Made by a program: the position numbers and the translations under genes | Part shown: piece after piece, positions 1-8,621 of the stretch | Numbering within the stretch: the first letter of the stretch is position 1 | Layout of the letters: each line of letters starts with the position of its first letter | Notes under the pieces: generated by a model | Told to the model about the DNA's origin: nothing | The model's input: only the letters and a program-made list of their open reading frames with translations | The model's database searches: none | Origin: Emcibacteraceae bacterium | Lineage (GTDB): Bacteria > Pseudomonadota > Alphaproteobacteria > Sphingomonadales > Emcibacteraceae | NCBI GenBank assembly: GCA_905612225.1 | Contig: CAJQRG010000036.1 | Coordinates: 21,676 to 85,675 of the forward strand | DNA length: 64,000 nucleotides | Direction of reading: 5' to 3'

Positions 1-2452
1 CAACGCCGCTCTCCACCTCTTTCGCCGTATCCTTGAAACGGCGCAGTGACCCGAGATCACCTTCGTAAACAACTATGTCATCTCGCAATAGCCTAGCATG
101 AGCTCCTTGTCGGACTATACCACTAGTAACTAAACAACCGGCTGCTTTTCCTTTGCCAGCATTAAAGATATCAAGTATCTCTGCTGTACCAATAATAGTT
201 TCTTTAATTTCTGGTGCCAAAAGACCTGACATCACCGATTTAATATCGTCGATTAAGTTGTAAATAATCGAATAATAACGAATTTCGACACCTTCCCTAC
301 GCGCAAGATCAGCAGCATTACGACTAGCACGAACATTAAAGCCTACAACTGGAGCCCCCGTCGCAACCGCAAGACTAACATCAGATTCATTAATGCCTCC
401 AACACCGCTATGAACAATTTTACATTTCACTTCGTCTGTATTAAGTTGCTCCAATGATGAAATAATAGCCCCAGTTGAACCCTGTACGTCCGCCTTTAAA
501 AGAACAGGAACCGAGGAAATTTTAGCCTCCTTAAGTTTATCAAACATATTCTCAAGGCTAGCCTCAGGTGTTTTATTTTTATCTTCTTTAATTTGGTTCA
601 GCCTAAAAGCAACAACGCTACGTGCTTTTGCTTCGTCCCCAACAATAACAAAATCATCCCCAGCGCCAGGCGCATTATCAAGCCCGAGAATTTCAACCGG
701 CATAGAAGGGCCAGCTTCCTTAATTTTTGAGCCACGGTCGTCAACAAGTGCGCGTGCCCGCCCCCATGTTGTACCCGCCACAACAATATCACCGATCCTA
801 AGTATTCCACGCTGAACGATAACCGTCGCAACCGGTCCACGGCCTTTATCAAGTTTAGCTTCTACAACAACACCTTCAGCTGCCCGATTAGGGTTAGCCT
901 TAAGGTCATTAAGTTCCGCCTGCAGGAGAATAGCCTCTTCCAGCTTATCAAGACCTGTACCCTCTTTTGCAGATACTTCAAGGTCAAGCACTTCCCCGCC
1001 CATACTTTCAACAAACACTTCGTGTTGCAAAAGATCCTGACGAACTTTCGTTGGGTTTGCTCCTGGAGCGTCCATTTTATTTATAGCGACAATGATAGGA
1101 ACTTCTGCTGATTTGGCATGGCTAATAGCCTCAATAGTTTGTGGCATTATGCCATCATCCGCCGCCACAACAAGCACAACAATATCAGTAACTTGCGCAC
1201 CACGTGCACGCATTGCCGTAAAGGCAGCATGCCCTGGTGTATCAAGAAATGTAATTCTATCACCACTTGCCATTTTGATTTGGTACGCACCAATGTGCTG
1301 CGTAATACCGCCTGCCTCACCTTCAGTTACGCTAGTTTTTCGAAGGGCATCAAGGATGGAAGTCTTACCATGATCAACGTGCCCCATAACCGTTACTACA
1401 GGTGCTCGTGAAACTAGGTCCGCGGCTGCGTCCTCCGGACCGCTCAGATCTTGCTCAACATCAGATGCACTGATCCGCTTAAGTTTGTGCCCAAACTCTT
1501 CGACAATCAGTTCCACAACATCATGTTCAACCAGATCGCTTGCTCCAGACATCACACCCATTTTCATCAAGGCACGGACAACATCGTTTGTTTTCTCAGT
1601 CATTCTATTTGCTAATTCAGCAACAGTGATGCTATCGGGAACAACCACCTCGCGGTAGATTTTTTGTGCGGGCTCAACAACACCACTTTGCCTTTTTTCT
1701 TTGGCGCGTTTGCGCTTGAGCGATGCAAGACTTCTCTGACGCTCATTACTTCCTGAGAGCGCCTGCGTAACGGTAAGGCGTCCACTGCGCCGGCGATTAT
1801 CATTAGTGTTCGTTTTTTTCACCTCAGGGCGTTTAGATGGCTCTTCTTTATTTGTTTTAGCAACTTCTTTTGCTTTTACGGGCTGTCCGGACGCCAGCTT
1901 TGCAGTGACTGCTTCGGCTTCGGCTATTTTTTGCGCTTCTTCTTCAGCATTTTTCTTAAGTTCAAGGTCAACAAGGCGTTTTTCTTCATTAATATCTTGT
2001 TTAGCTTCTAATTCTTTTTTCGGCTTATTCTTGTTCTCTGTGGCTTCTTTAGCAAGACGTTCACCATTTGCTGCATCCTCAACAGCTTTACGCTTAGCCC
2101 CCTCTGCGGCAAGTTTTGCCTTTTCTTGATTATCCTTCTGAGACTTTTCTAAAACTTGGGCACGCTTTTCACGCTCACCTTCAGAAAGGCCTCCTAAAGT
2201 TGTTTTTTTCAGCATAGTCTTTTTTGGACTGGGGGTTTTTTCTTTGTCAAATGGCGACTTAAAGATTGACTCAGGCGTTGGAATTGTTGTTTGGACTACT
2301 GGCTTTTGCCCTGGCATAATAAGCTTCTTCTTACGCTGGACTACTACGTTTCCAGATCCACCCCCAATGCCAGAGTCGCCCGCAGGTTTAATCTGAAGCG
2401 TCTTACGACCAGAAGTAGATAGGTGTGTGTTTTTATTTTTATCGTCACTCAT
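1..2452 (-). CDS. infB: Translation initiation factor IF-2 (3' end cut by window edge)
   Basis: IF-2 is the GTPase that brings initiator fMet-tRNA to the 30S subunit and promotes subunit joining. The reading frame runs without a stop from ATG at 2450-2452 to base 1, about 817 codons, and only the last few dozen C-terminal residues are missing. The first ~270 residues are low-complexity, Lys/Glu/Ala-rich and helical, as in long alphaproteobacterial IF-2. The N-terminal IF2_N segment follows (VAELANRM). The G domain then shows G1 [12 protein letters not shown]3 DTPGHAAF and G4 NKMD. Domains 2 and 3 and most of domain 4 come next. It is the last gene seen of the metK-trmB-rimP-nusA-ylxR-infB series and lies 58 bp after the YlxR-like gene. 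Confidence 0.97.
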   Translation of the reverse strand, partial: MSDDKNKNTHLSTSGRKTLQIKPAGDSGIGGGSGNVVVQRKKKLIMPGQKPVVQTTIPTPESIFKSPFDKEKTPSPKKTMLKKTTLGGLSEGEREKRAQVLEKSQKDNQEKAKLAAEGAKRKAVEDAANGERLAKEATENKNKPKKELEAKQDINEEKRLVDLELKKNAEEEAQKIAEAEAVTAKLASGQPVKAKEVAKTNKEEPSKRPEVKKTNTNDNRRRSGRLTVTQALSGSNERQRSLASLKRKRAKEKRQSGVVEPAQKIYREVVVPDSITVAELANRMTEKTNDVVRALMKMGVMSGASDLVEHDVVELIVEEFGHKLKRISASDVEQDLSGPEDAAADLVSRAPVVTVMGHVDHGKTSILDALRKTSVTEGEAGGITQHIGAYQIKMASGDRITFLDTPGHAAFTAMRARGAQVTDIVVLVVAADDGIMPQTIEAISHAKSAEVPIIVAINKMDAPGANPTKVRQDLLQHEVFVESMGGEVLDLEVSAKEGTGLDKLEEAILLQAELNDLKANPNRAAEGVVVEAKLDKGRGPVATVIVQRGILRIGDIVVAGTTWGRARALVDDRGSKIKEAGPSMPVEILGLDNAPGAGDDFVIVGDEAKARSVVAFRLNQIKEDKNKTPEASLENMFDKLKEAKISSVPVLLKADVQGSTGAIISSLEQLNTDEVKCKIVHSGVGGINESDVSLAVATGAPVVGFNVRASRNAADLARREGVEIRYYSIIYNLIDDIKSVMSGLLAPEIKETIIGTAEILDIFNAGKGKAAGCLVTSGIVRQGAHARLLRDDIVVYEGDLGSLRRFKDTAKEVESGV

Positions 2453-2510
2453 TCTTTTATCGCCTTAAAAACTAATTTATACTTTTAACATAAAAAAATT
2501 ATAAATTGGT

Positions 2511-3161
2511 CTATTTTATAACCGTTTTTCTACAGTGCTCAAAACGGGATAACTCCCGTAATAAACTTGTTCTTATTCCACCGGGTAGAAGCGCCAGATG
2601 CACAGCGTTTTCTATTCCCATGGCTTTACTTAACTCATCTCGGGAAAATATAGTAATTACCCTTAATTCATCAAGCCCCTGACACATTTTACTGCGTCCA
2701 TTGATAGCACCGTCACGCGCAGTTAGTAAAACATTCGTCCTACCAGATTTCAATGTCGCCCTTACTTTTTCAAACCCTGACAGTATATTTCCCGCCCGAT
2801 TAGCAAGGCCTAAATAATCAAGACATCGTTTACATAATAACGTCTCGATCTGATCCACAAGGTTGTCTGCAACCTTTACGGATTGATCTTTGTTTTTAAC
2901 CGTCGCCTCGTCCAGCTCTTCAATATCTTTTTTTTTCTTATCCGAAAGAACCTGATGTCCAAACCTCAATAATATATTCTTCTTTACTGCTTGCTCTAAT
3001 ATGTCCCTCTTAGCCATAATCCAACAACCTCTGCCTGGCAACTTAGCAGCTACATCTGGTATTATTTGACCCTCTGGCCCACAAACAAACCTAACTAAAT
3101 CAAATGCAGGGTGGACGCCTCCCGTGACCAGACATTTACGAATTTTGTCCTTTTTGATCAC
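2511..3161 (-). CDS. YlxR-type RNA-binding protein with C-terminal L7Ae-like domain
   Basis: This is a 216-residue protein. Residues 8-75 match the YlxR/DUF448 fold (RKCLVTG, RFVCGPEG, KLPGRGCW), and residues ~110-200 match an L7Ae/L30e-like RNA-binding domain (LGLANRAGNILSG, LLTARDG). The two-domain form between nusA and infB is usual in Alphaproteobacteria, whereas Firmicutes carry the domains as separate genes. In Bacillus, YlxR has been linked to RNase P; the role here is inferred to be RNA binding tied to transcription or translation. Translation appears to start at GTG (3159-3161) with AAGG four bases upstream, 11 bases past the nusA stop, so co-translation with nusA is likely. A Lys-rich linker of ~25 residues joins the two domains. 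Confidence 0.9.
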   Translation of the reverse strand: MIKKDKIRKCLVTGGVHPAFDLVRFVCGPEGQIIPDVAAKLPGRGCWIMAKRDILEQAVKKNILLRFGHQVLSDKKKKDIEELDEATVKNKDQSVKVADNLVDQIETLLCKRCLDYLGLANRAGNILSGFEKVRATLKSGRTNVLLTARDGAINGRSKMCQGLDELRVITIFSRDELSKAMGIENAVHLALLPGGIRTSLLRELSRFEHCRKTVIK

Positions 3162-3172
3162 TGAGCCTTAAC

Positions 3173-4741
3173 CTACTCTTCTGCCTCAAGTTTAGTCTCT
3201 TCAATTACTTCTTCTGCAGACCCTTCCTCGTCCTCGAACCAATGAGCTCGTGCAGCCATGATAATTGCATTAGCTTGATCCATGGTCAGGTCATATTCTT
3301 TCAAAATACCATCTTCGGAGCTTGTTAATTCGTCAGCAGCCAGGTCCCCAAGGTTATCCAAAGTTTTAATGCTAGCCTCCCCCAACGTTGCCAGCATAGG
3401 CAACGTAAGCCCCTCAATCGTTGTAAGATCATCCTCAACACCAAGTTTTTTACGCTTCTCATCCGCCTCAAGCGCAACAGCCGCTAACGCCTCTTTAGCG
3501 CGAGACTGAAGCTCCTCAACCAAGGCCATATCGAACCCCTCAATACCAGCAAACTCCTCAGGCGCAACATATGCAACTTCCTCAAGGTTTCTGAAGCCCT
3601 CACCAACAAGAAGAAGAGCAAGGGTTTCGTCAACATCAAGACTGCCCATAAATAACTCACTGCGTACTTTATATTCTTTTTGACGACGCTCGCTTTCATC
3701 CGCCTCTGTCATTATATCAACCTGCCATTCCGTAAGCTGCGAGGCAAGGCGAACGTTTTGTCCACGGCGCCCAATAGCCAAACTTAGTTGATCTTCGCCA
3801 ACAACGACATCCATACGACCCGCATCCTCGTCGATAACTACCTTGGAAACATTAGCGGGTGCAAGTGCGCGTATAATATAAGTAGCTGGATCTGGAGACC
3901 ATTGAATAATATCAATTTTTTCACCCTGTAGTTCTTCAACCACAGCCTGAACACGGCTCCCTCGCATGCCCACACAAGCGCCAACAGGATCAATACTTGG
4001 ATCACTACTAGTAACGGCAATTTTAGCCCTACTCCCCGGATCACGACTGACGCCTACTACACTAATGACACCGTCATATATCTCTGGAACTTCGCCTGCA
4101 AAAAGTTTTGCCATAAAGTCCGGATGGCTTCTCGATAGAAAAATCTGTGGCCCACGGATCTCTTCGCGTACATCCTGAATTATTGCGCGTACACGCTCAC
4201 CATTTCTGATGTGCTCACGCGGTATAAGCTGGTCACGACGAATAATGGCCTCAGCAGAACCAAGGTCAATAATTGCATTGCCGTACTCTACACGCTTCAC
4301 TACACCATTAATAAGTTCGCCAACCTTATCTTTATATTCTTCAAACTGCCTAGCTCGTTCTGCTTCGCGAACCTTTTGTACTATAACCTGCTTAGCCGTT
4401 TGGGCTGCAACACGGCCGAAGTCAATAGCAGGGAGCTCATCAGCAAGAATATCGCCAATTGCCGCTCCCTTTTTATATTCTTCCGCAGCCTCAACAGTAA
4501 TTTCTGTTGAATGGTTCTCTACATTTTCGACAACCTCCAAGACGCGATAAAGCTTGATATCACCCGTTTTTCTATCAATATGAGCTTTAATTTCGTTTTC
4601 CATACCATAACGTGACCTAGCCGCTTTTTGAATAGCCTCTTCCATTGCACCAAGAACAATCTCTTTATCTATGTTCTTTTCACGTGCCACGGCATCGGAA
4701 ATTTGTAAAAGTTCTAATCTATTTGCGCTTACTGCCGTCAT
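3173..4741 (-). CDS. nusA: Transcription termination/antitermination factor NusA
   Basis: NusA binds RNA polymerase and nascent RNA and modulates pausing, Rho-dependent termination and antitermination. The N-terminal polymerase-binding domain (SANRLELLQISDAVARE) is followed by an S1 domain near residues 135-200 (GVVKRVEYGNAIIDLG). Two KH domains follow (VGACVGMRGSRVQAV; LAIGRRGQNVRLAS). The C-terminal tandem helix-hairpin-helix repeats end in an acidic tail. I chose ATG at 4739-4741 (522 aa) over an upstream in-frame ATG at 4804. The upstream choice would overlap rimP by 23 bases, whereas GGAG sits about ten bases before 4741 and family members begin at this MTAVSANRLELL-like sequence. It lies between rimP and the YlxR-like gene in one transcription unit. 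Confidence 0.97.
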   Translation of the reverse strand: MTAVSANRLELLQISDAVAREKNIDKEIVLGAMEEAIQKAARSRYGMENEIKAHIDRKTGDIKLYRVLEVVENVENHSTEITVEAAEEYKKGAAIGDILADELPAIDFGRVAAQTAKQVIVQKVREAERARQFEEYKDKVGELINGVVKRVEYGNAIIDLGSAEAIIRRDQLIPREHIRNGERVRAIIQDVREEIRGPQIFLSRSHPDFMAKLFAGEVPEIYDGVISVVGVSRDPGSRAKIAVTSSDPSIDPVGACVGMRGSRVQAVVEELQGEKIDIIQWSPDPATYIIRALAPANVSKVVIDEDAGRMDVVVGEDQLSLAIGRRGQNVRLASQLTEWQVDIMTEADESERRQKEYKVRSELFMGSLDVDETLALLLVGEGFRNLEEVAYVAPEEFAGIEGFDMALVEELQSRAKEALAAVALEADEKRKKLGVEDDLTTIEGLTLPMLATLGEASIKTLDNLGDLAADELTSSEDGILKEYDLTMDQANAIIMAARAHWFEDEEGSAEEVIEETKLEAEE

Positions 4742-4781
4742 ACTCTTATGCTCCAGTATTGTCTCTTTTGATAACGTGATT

Positions 4782-5282
4782 TCAGGATGGCTTCGTACTC
4801 GCAAGTGCCATCAATTCATCGGTCATTACCAGTTTTGCTTTTTGAATATCAGAAAAAGAAAGCTTGCACACTTCCCCTTCGACATCCATTAAAATTAAAT
4901 TATTTTCAGTACCGAGTAATTTTCCACGGTAACGTTTTCTATTATCCACAGTCTTATTCATCTCTACTTTTGTTTGAAACCCTGCATAATTCACAAAATC
5001 TTTAAGACGGGTAAGTGGTCTGTCCAAGCCGGGCGAACTAACTTCGAGCACGTATTCACTATCAATGGGGTCTTCTACATCCATAATCGCAGAAATTCCA
5101 CGACTGATTTTTGCACAACCCTCTACTGTCATAGTGCCATCTTCAGATTCTGCCATCACCTGAAGAGTAGATGCCCCACCCTTAGGGGAGCTAAAAAGCT
5201 GAACGCGCACGAGCTCAAAACCGAACCCCTCAATCGTTGGCTCAATAAGCTTTGCAATTTTATCCATTAGGACATTAGTCAT
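4782..5282 (-). CDS. rimP: Ribosome maturation factor RimP
   Basis: RimP assists maturation of the 30S subunit. The 166-residue protein has the expected two-part structure. The N-terminal alpha/beta domain spans residues 1-85 (GFELVRVQLF, CAKISRGISAIMDVEDPI), and the signature YVLEVSSPGLDRPL at ~79-92 leads into the C-terminal SH3-like barrel. Length is normal for the family. It precedes nusA by 40 bases in the conserved rimP-nusA-ylxR-infB order. The start is ATG at 5280-5282. About 150 bases separate it from trmB upstream. Confidence 0.95.
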   Translation of the reverse strand: MTNVLMDKIAKLIEPTIEGFGFELVRVQLFSSPKGGASTLQVMAESEDGTMTVEGCAKISRGISAIMDVEDPIDSEYVLEVSSPGLDRPLTRLKDFVNYAGFQTKVEMNKTVDNRKRYRGKLLGTENNLILMDVEGEVCKLSFSDIQKAKLVMTDELMALASTKPS

Positions 5283-5435
5283 TCGTTTTCCAAAATATAC
5301 CAGTTACAAACCAAAAAGCAGGCCAGTGAAACACTTGCCCGACCAAAAATTAACAATTTCATATGATTCGGATGCGTATATATATAAAGTAATTTTATGG
5401 GACTTCAAGTTCTTTATTAAGTACACACCTTTTAG

Positions 5436-6134
5436 CTACCTTGGCTTTCTCTGAAATGTTAAATATGTACTTTTTCGCCCCACAGTGAGCGCCTTTTTCT
5501 CATAACGTGTTTGCGGCCAGTCCGCAGGTCTTTTATGCCACTCATCTGGATGACCATCTTTCCAGTTAAAATTAGTGTCCTCCATTAATCGCGCAAGGAT
5601 CCAGCGACAATAGTCATGATGGTCCGTAGCTATGCGCAGTTGAGCGTCATCTTTAAGAATTTTTGCTAAAATAGTCAGGTTTCCTGGGCTGACAATGCGG
5701 CGCTTATGATGTTTTTTTTTACGCCAAGGATCGGGGAAAAGTATAAATGCTCGAGACAAAGATTGCTTCTCCATCGCATCCATTAAAAGTCGCGCATCAT
5801 CCATAAAAAACCGAATGTTCGTAACATCGTCGCGCACCATGTGATCAACTAACCCAGAAACACCATTGATAAATGGTTCGCAGCCAATAAACCCTATGTC
5901 AGGATTTGCCTTAGCTTGGCTGATTAGGTGCTCGCCTTTTCCAAAACCTATTTCCAGCCAAAACTCACATAAGTCATGTCCAAACAGTTTTTTAAGATCA
6001 ACCTGGCCGCCCTCAATAGAAATAGAATATTTAGGAAGGTATTCACGCAGGCGCGTTTCACTTCTTTTTTTCAATGGCTTGGAAAGACGCCGTCCGTAGA
6101 CCCGGCTACCTTTTATGTTTTCTAAATCTTTCAT
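5436..6134 (-). CDS. trmB: tRNA (guanine-N7-)-methyltransferase
   Basis: TrmB makes m7G46 in tRNA variable loops using S-adenosylmethionine. The Rossmann methyltransferase core is clear. Motif I is EIGFGKGEHL near residues 62-71, followed by FIGCEPFINGV. The catalytic-region motif LFPDPWRKKKHHKRR is at ~130-145 and IATDH at ~170. The C-terminal TRYEKKALTVGR segment is also typical. The gene sits 37 bases after metK, which makes its cofactor, and the pair is commonly adjacent in Alphaproteobacteria. The extended basic N-terminus (GRRLSKPLKKR) is also a family trait. Confidence 0.95.
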   Translation of the reverse strand: MKDLENIKGSRVYGRRLSKPLKKRSETRLREYLPKYSISIEGGQVDLKKLFGHDLCEFWLEIGFGKGEHLISQAKANPDIGFIGCEPFINGVSGLVDHMVRDDVTNIRFFMDDARLLMDAMEKQSLSRAFILFPDPWRKKKHHKRRIVSPGNLTILAKILKDDAQLRIATDHHDYCRWILARLMEDTNFNWKDGHPDEWHKRPADWPQTRYEKKALTVGRKSTYLTFQRKPR

Positions 6135-6171
6135 AAAAGCGACCCTATTTGCAAGAACCTATTCGTGTATA

Positions 6172-7338
6172 TTAAAATTCGCTTTTAAGTACATCAACTA
6201 AATCTAATTTTTCCCATGAAAACCCACCATCTTCTTCGGGGTCTCTACCAAAATGACCATAAGCAGCTGTTCTTTCATAAATTGGTCTATTAAGGCCAAG
6301 ATGCTCACGAATACCCCGAGGGCTTAAATCCATCACCTCCGAGAGTAATTTCTCAAGTTTCGCGGGATCAACGTTACCAGTTTGGTGAAAATCAACGTAA
6401 AGGGAAAGTGGCTTTGAAACTCCAATAGCATAAGCAAGTTGTATTGAACACCTATGGGCAAATCCCGCTGCTACAATATTTTTTGCTAAATATCTTGTAG
6501 CATAAGCGGCTGAACGATCGACCTTTGTTGGGTCTTTGCCGGAAAAGGCCCCACCACCATGCTGGGCGGCTCCTCCGTATGTATCAACAATTATTTTACG
6601 ACCAGTAAGGCCCACATCTCCATCAGGGCCGCCAATAATAAACTGACCCGTTGGATTAATATAAAGTTCGTCCGCAGCAGGAATCCAACCATCTGGTAAA
6701 ATATTTTCAATATGAGGAAGAACAATTTCTCTTACGCGCTCCTGGTTAGTTTCCGCACTGTGTTGCGTGGAAACCACAACAGAAGTTGCCCTTACCGGCT
6801 TTCCATTAACATATTGAAGAGTGACCTGGCTCTTGGAGTCCGGACCAAGTTCTTTTATTGCACTACCATGACGCTCATCAGCCATAGATTTCAAAATTTT
6901 ATGTGAAAAATCGAGCGTTGCCGGCATCAAGTTTTCAGTTTCATCGGTGGCATAGCCAAACATGATTCCCTGATCACCCGCACCCTCATCTTTATTCCCG
7001 GATGCATCCACACCCATGGCAATATCGCCTGATTGACCGTGCACATGAACCTCAACGTTCATTTTTTTCCAGTGAAAACCATCTTGCTCGTAGCCAATTT
7101 TCTTAACCACATTCCTCGCAGTCTGCTCCATTGACCCTTTCGTAATACTTTCTGGTCCTCGCACTTCACCAGCAAGAACAACTCTATTCGTGGTGGTAAG
7201 TGTTTCCACCGCAACCCTAGATGCAGGATCAACAGCAAGAAATTTATCCACAATCGCATCTGAAATACGATCGGAAACTTTATCTGGGTGTCCCTCAGAT
7301 ACGGACTCACTGGTAAATAAATAACTGTCTCTAATCAA
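6172..7338 (-). CDS. metK: S-adenosylmethionine synthetase
   Basis: MetK converts methionine and ATP to S-adenosylmethionine, phosphate and pyrophosphate in the cytosol. The 388-residue length is typical. Visible signatures are [16 protein letters not shown] at the N-terminus (ATP/Mg site), [12 protein letters not shown] at ~117-128 (MAT signature 1) and [17 protein letters not shown] at ~260-276 (phosphate-binding loop, MAT signature 2). The start is ATG at 7336-7338. Directly upstream lie a TTGACA-type -35 and a perfect 24-bp palindrome, annotated separately. This suggests repressor control rather than a SAM riboswitch, and I saw no riboswitch-like structure in the 110-base leader. Confidence 0.98.
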   Translation of the reverse strand: MIRDSYLFTSESVSEGHPDKVSDRISDAIVDKFLAVDPASRVAVETLTTTNRVVLAGEVRGPESITKGSMEQTARNVVKKIGYEQDGFHWKKMNVEVHVHGQSGDIAMGVDASGNKDEGAGDQGIMFGYATDETENLMPATLDFSHKILKSMADERHGSAIKELGPDSKSQVTLQYVNGKPVRATSVVVSTQHSAETNQERVREIVLPHIENILPDGWIPAADELYINPTGQFIIGGPDGDVGLTGRKIIVDTYGGAAQHGGGAFSGKDPTKVDRSAAYATRYLAKNIVAAGFAHRCSIQLAYAIGVSKPLSLYVDFHQTGNVDPAKLEKLLSEVMDLSPRGIREHLGLNRPIYERTAAYGHFGRDPEEDGGFSWEKLDLVDVLKSEF

Positions 7339-7381
7339 AATTCTATTCCTATAAAATGGTTTTATAAAACGCTTTCAATTA

Positions 7382-7431
7382 CTATATAAGGAATTCCTTA
7401 TATAGAAGGTAACTATAGATATACTTGTCAA
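7382..7431 (-). promoter_or_regulatory. metK promoter with perfect palindromic operator
   Basis: Bases 7382-7405 form a perfect inverted repeat with no spacer; each 12-base arm reads CTATATAAGGAA. The minus strand has TTGACA at 7426-7431 as a candidate -35, and the palindrome covers the position where a -10 element would fall. It ends 43 bases before the metK ATG. A symmetric site over the core promoter is what one expects for a dimeric repressor. Short AT-rich palindromes of this kind are known for ArsR-family SAM/SAH-responsive regulators (SahR/SamR), but assigning this site to them is a guess. Confidence 0.6.
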
Positions 7432-7451
7432 AAACGAAAATCAACTTTTAT

Positions 7452-7930
7452 TTAAGTTATATTATACAAAAATTTTATGTTCTGAGAAGCGGCCTGCATT
7501 AAATTATAATTATGAGAAACCCCTGCCTTAATTCTGGGCCCTAAATCATGAATGCCGTCGCAAAGCCAACTCATCTTTATGACATCAGACAATTGTAACC
7601 CACAACAATCTCTTTTACGCCCATTGAGCCTCTCCCCCATTGATTTAACGCCAACATATATTGGCCCTGAATGCTGTATGCTAAAGTCGGTCACAATTTG
7701 ACGCCACGTCGATAAGAGCACTTGTTTTTTATCAAGATGACGTTTAGCAGGCCCATACGACGCAGTGCCCTTTATGGTAACTCAAACTTCAAAGTACGAA
7801 TATTATTCTCGTTAAAGTATTCAGCAACAATAATTCATAAATTGGGGTTCCATTACCGCAACCGCACCATGAAGCAGGACAACCAATTTTTCAGGGGACT
7901 CTCAACCATTCCCAATAAGTGGAGGGCTAG
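7452..7930 (-). pseudogene. Decayed alpha/beta-hydrolase gene (KANL3/Tex30-like family)
   Basis: Conceptual translation gives pieces of one protein in two frames. Complement 7824-7901 encodes ESPEKLVVLLHG...MEPQFMN, the nucleophile-elbow-preceding strand and HGAxA-type oxyanion loop. Complement 7775-7824 encodes AEYFNENNIRTLKFELP in another frame. Complement 7452-7772 returns to the first frame with KGTASYGPAKRH, the catalytic-serine motif GPIYVGVKSMG and a degraded tail. This order matches small alpha/beta hydrolases of the COG3571 (KANL3/Tex30-like) type. TGA codons at 7902-7904, 7821-7823 and 7782-7784 interrupt the first frame. A 89-codon open frame starting with GTG at 7721 covers only the 3' part and is not a separate gene in my view. 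Confidence 0.72.
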
Positions 7931-7935
7931 CGATA

Positions 7936-8298
7936 TTAAACAACTATTACATTTTCATCTTTGACTATGACATCAAATGGCTCTAAAAATTCTCCATTAC
8001 AAGGTCCAGCAACACAAAGGCCATCATCTAACTGAAACAACGCACCGTGTGTGTGACACATTAAATAGGTGCCACTTTTTTCCATAAATTGTCCCTGCTC
8101 CATATTCAGTGGTGCTCCTGTGTGGGGACAGGCATTATTAAAAGCAAAAACATCATCACCTTTTCTTTGCAAAAAAATATTATAAATTTCATCCCCCACG
8201 CTGCAAGAAAACTCTTTGGCGGACCCATCGGCTATATCTTCTAGCGTACATAAAGTTGTCCCTGAGGCCAGGCCGACAAACATCTTTCTATCCTTCAT
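7936..8298 (-). CDS. Rieske [2Fe-2S] domain protein
   Basis: This is a 120-residue soluble protein made almost entirely of one Rieske domain. The cluster ligands are visible as CPHTGAPL and CHTHGALF, separated by ~16 residues, so both Cys and both His are present. The downstream GPCNGEFLEPFDV segment fits nitrite-reductase small-subunit or ferredoxin-like Rieske proteins. There is no signal peptide or membrane segment, so it is probably a cytosolic electron carrier of unknown partner. I placed the start at ATG 8296-8298, with AAGGA nine bases upstream, six bases past the YciI stop. An ATG at 8283 is also possible and has its own AAGGA. Confidence 0.88.
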   Translation of the reverse strand: MKDRKMFVGLASGTTLCTLEDIADGSAKEFSCSVGDEIYNIFLQRKGDDVFAFNNACPHTGAPLNMEQGQFMEKSGTYLMCHTHGALFQLDDGLCVAGPCNGEFLEPFDVIVKDENVIVV

Positions 8299-8303
8299 AG
8301 GTT

Positions 8304-8603
8304 CTATCCTTGGCTGGGCAGCCACGGACCAAGGGCTCCCATCCAACGGCGAATGGTAACTTTTTCAAAAAGACCTGCTTTGTTATAGGGATCGTTCGCA
8401 GCAAAATCTTCTGCCTGCTCCCTACTTTCAACTTCCACTATCAGCATACTTCCTCTTGGTTTGGGGTCATCCGTTTCCGTTAGTAAAGGTCCAGCAAGAA
8501 CTGTGATCCCTTTTTCCTTGGCGTACGCCAGATGATCCGACCTTACGCCCATGCGTAACTCGAGACTATTTTCCTTATCGAATGCTGTAATTATATAATA
8601 CAT
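8304..8603 (-). CDS. YciI-like protein
   Basis: A 99-residue protein with the YciI/DGPF ferredoxin-like alpha/beta fold. It shows N-terminal MYYIITAFDKENSLELR, RSDHLAYA with a conserved His, and the strand GSMLIVEVESREQAEDFAAN followed by DPYNKAGLFEKVTIRRW. The conserved His/Asp pair of the family appears to be H24 and the Asp of NDPY. YciI proteins are small dimers of poorly defined function. It lies 18 bases downstream of gpsA, a common alphaproteobacterial arrangement, and six bases upstream of the Rieske gene, so the three are probably co-transcribed. Confidence 0.88.
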   Translation of the reverse strand: MYYIITAFDKENSLELRMGVRSDHLAYAKEKGITVLAGPLLTETDDPKPRGSMLIVEVESREQAEDFAANDPYNKAGLFEKVTIRRWMGALGPWLPSQG

Positions 8604-8621
8604 TATTGTTCCTTATCTTTA

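Noticed and set aside
4209..4550. Long plus-strand open frames inside nusA
   Set aside because: They are antisense shadows of a well-conserved coding sequence; Ser/Leu-rich translations match no family.
4942..4950. Perfect DnaA box TTATCCACA
   Set aside because: It lies inside rimP coding sequence, alone, with no AT-rich unwinding region; taken as a chance match.
7339..7450. SAM riboswitch upstream of metK
   Set aside because: No SAM-II or SAM-V-like pseudoknot pattern could be seen; the prominent element is a DNA palindrome at the promoter.
7452..7721. 89-codon minus-strand open frame as a separate hypothetical gene
   Set aside because: Its sequence continues the alpha/beta-hydrolase similarity from upstream pieces in another frame; better explained as the 3' part of a pseudogene.
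7722..7964. 80-codon plus-strand open frame
   Set aside because: It runs antisense to the hydrolase remains and into the Rieske gene end, with no recognisable family or ribosome-binding site.
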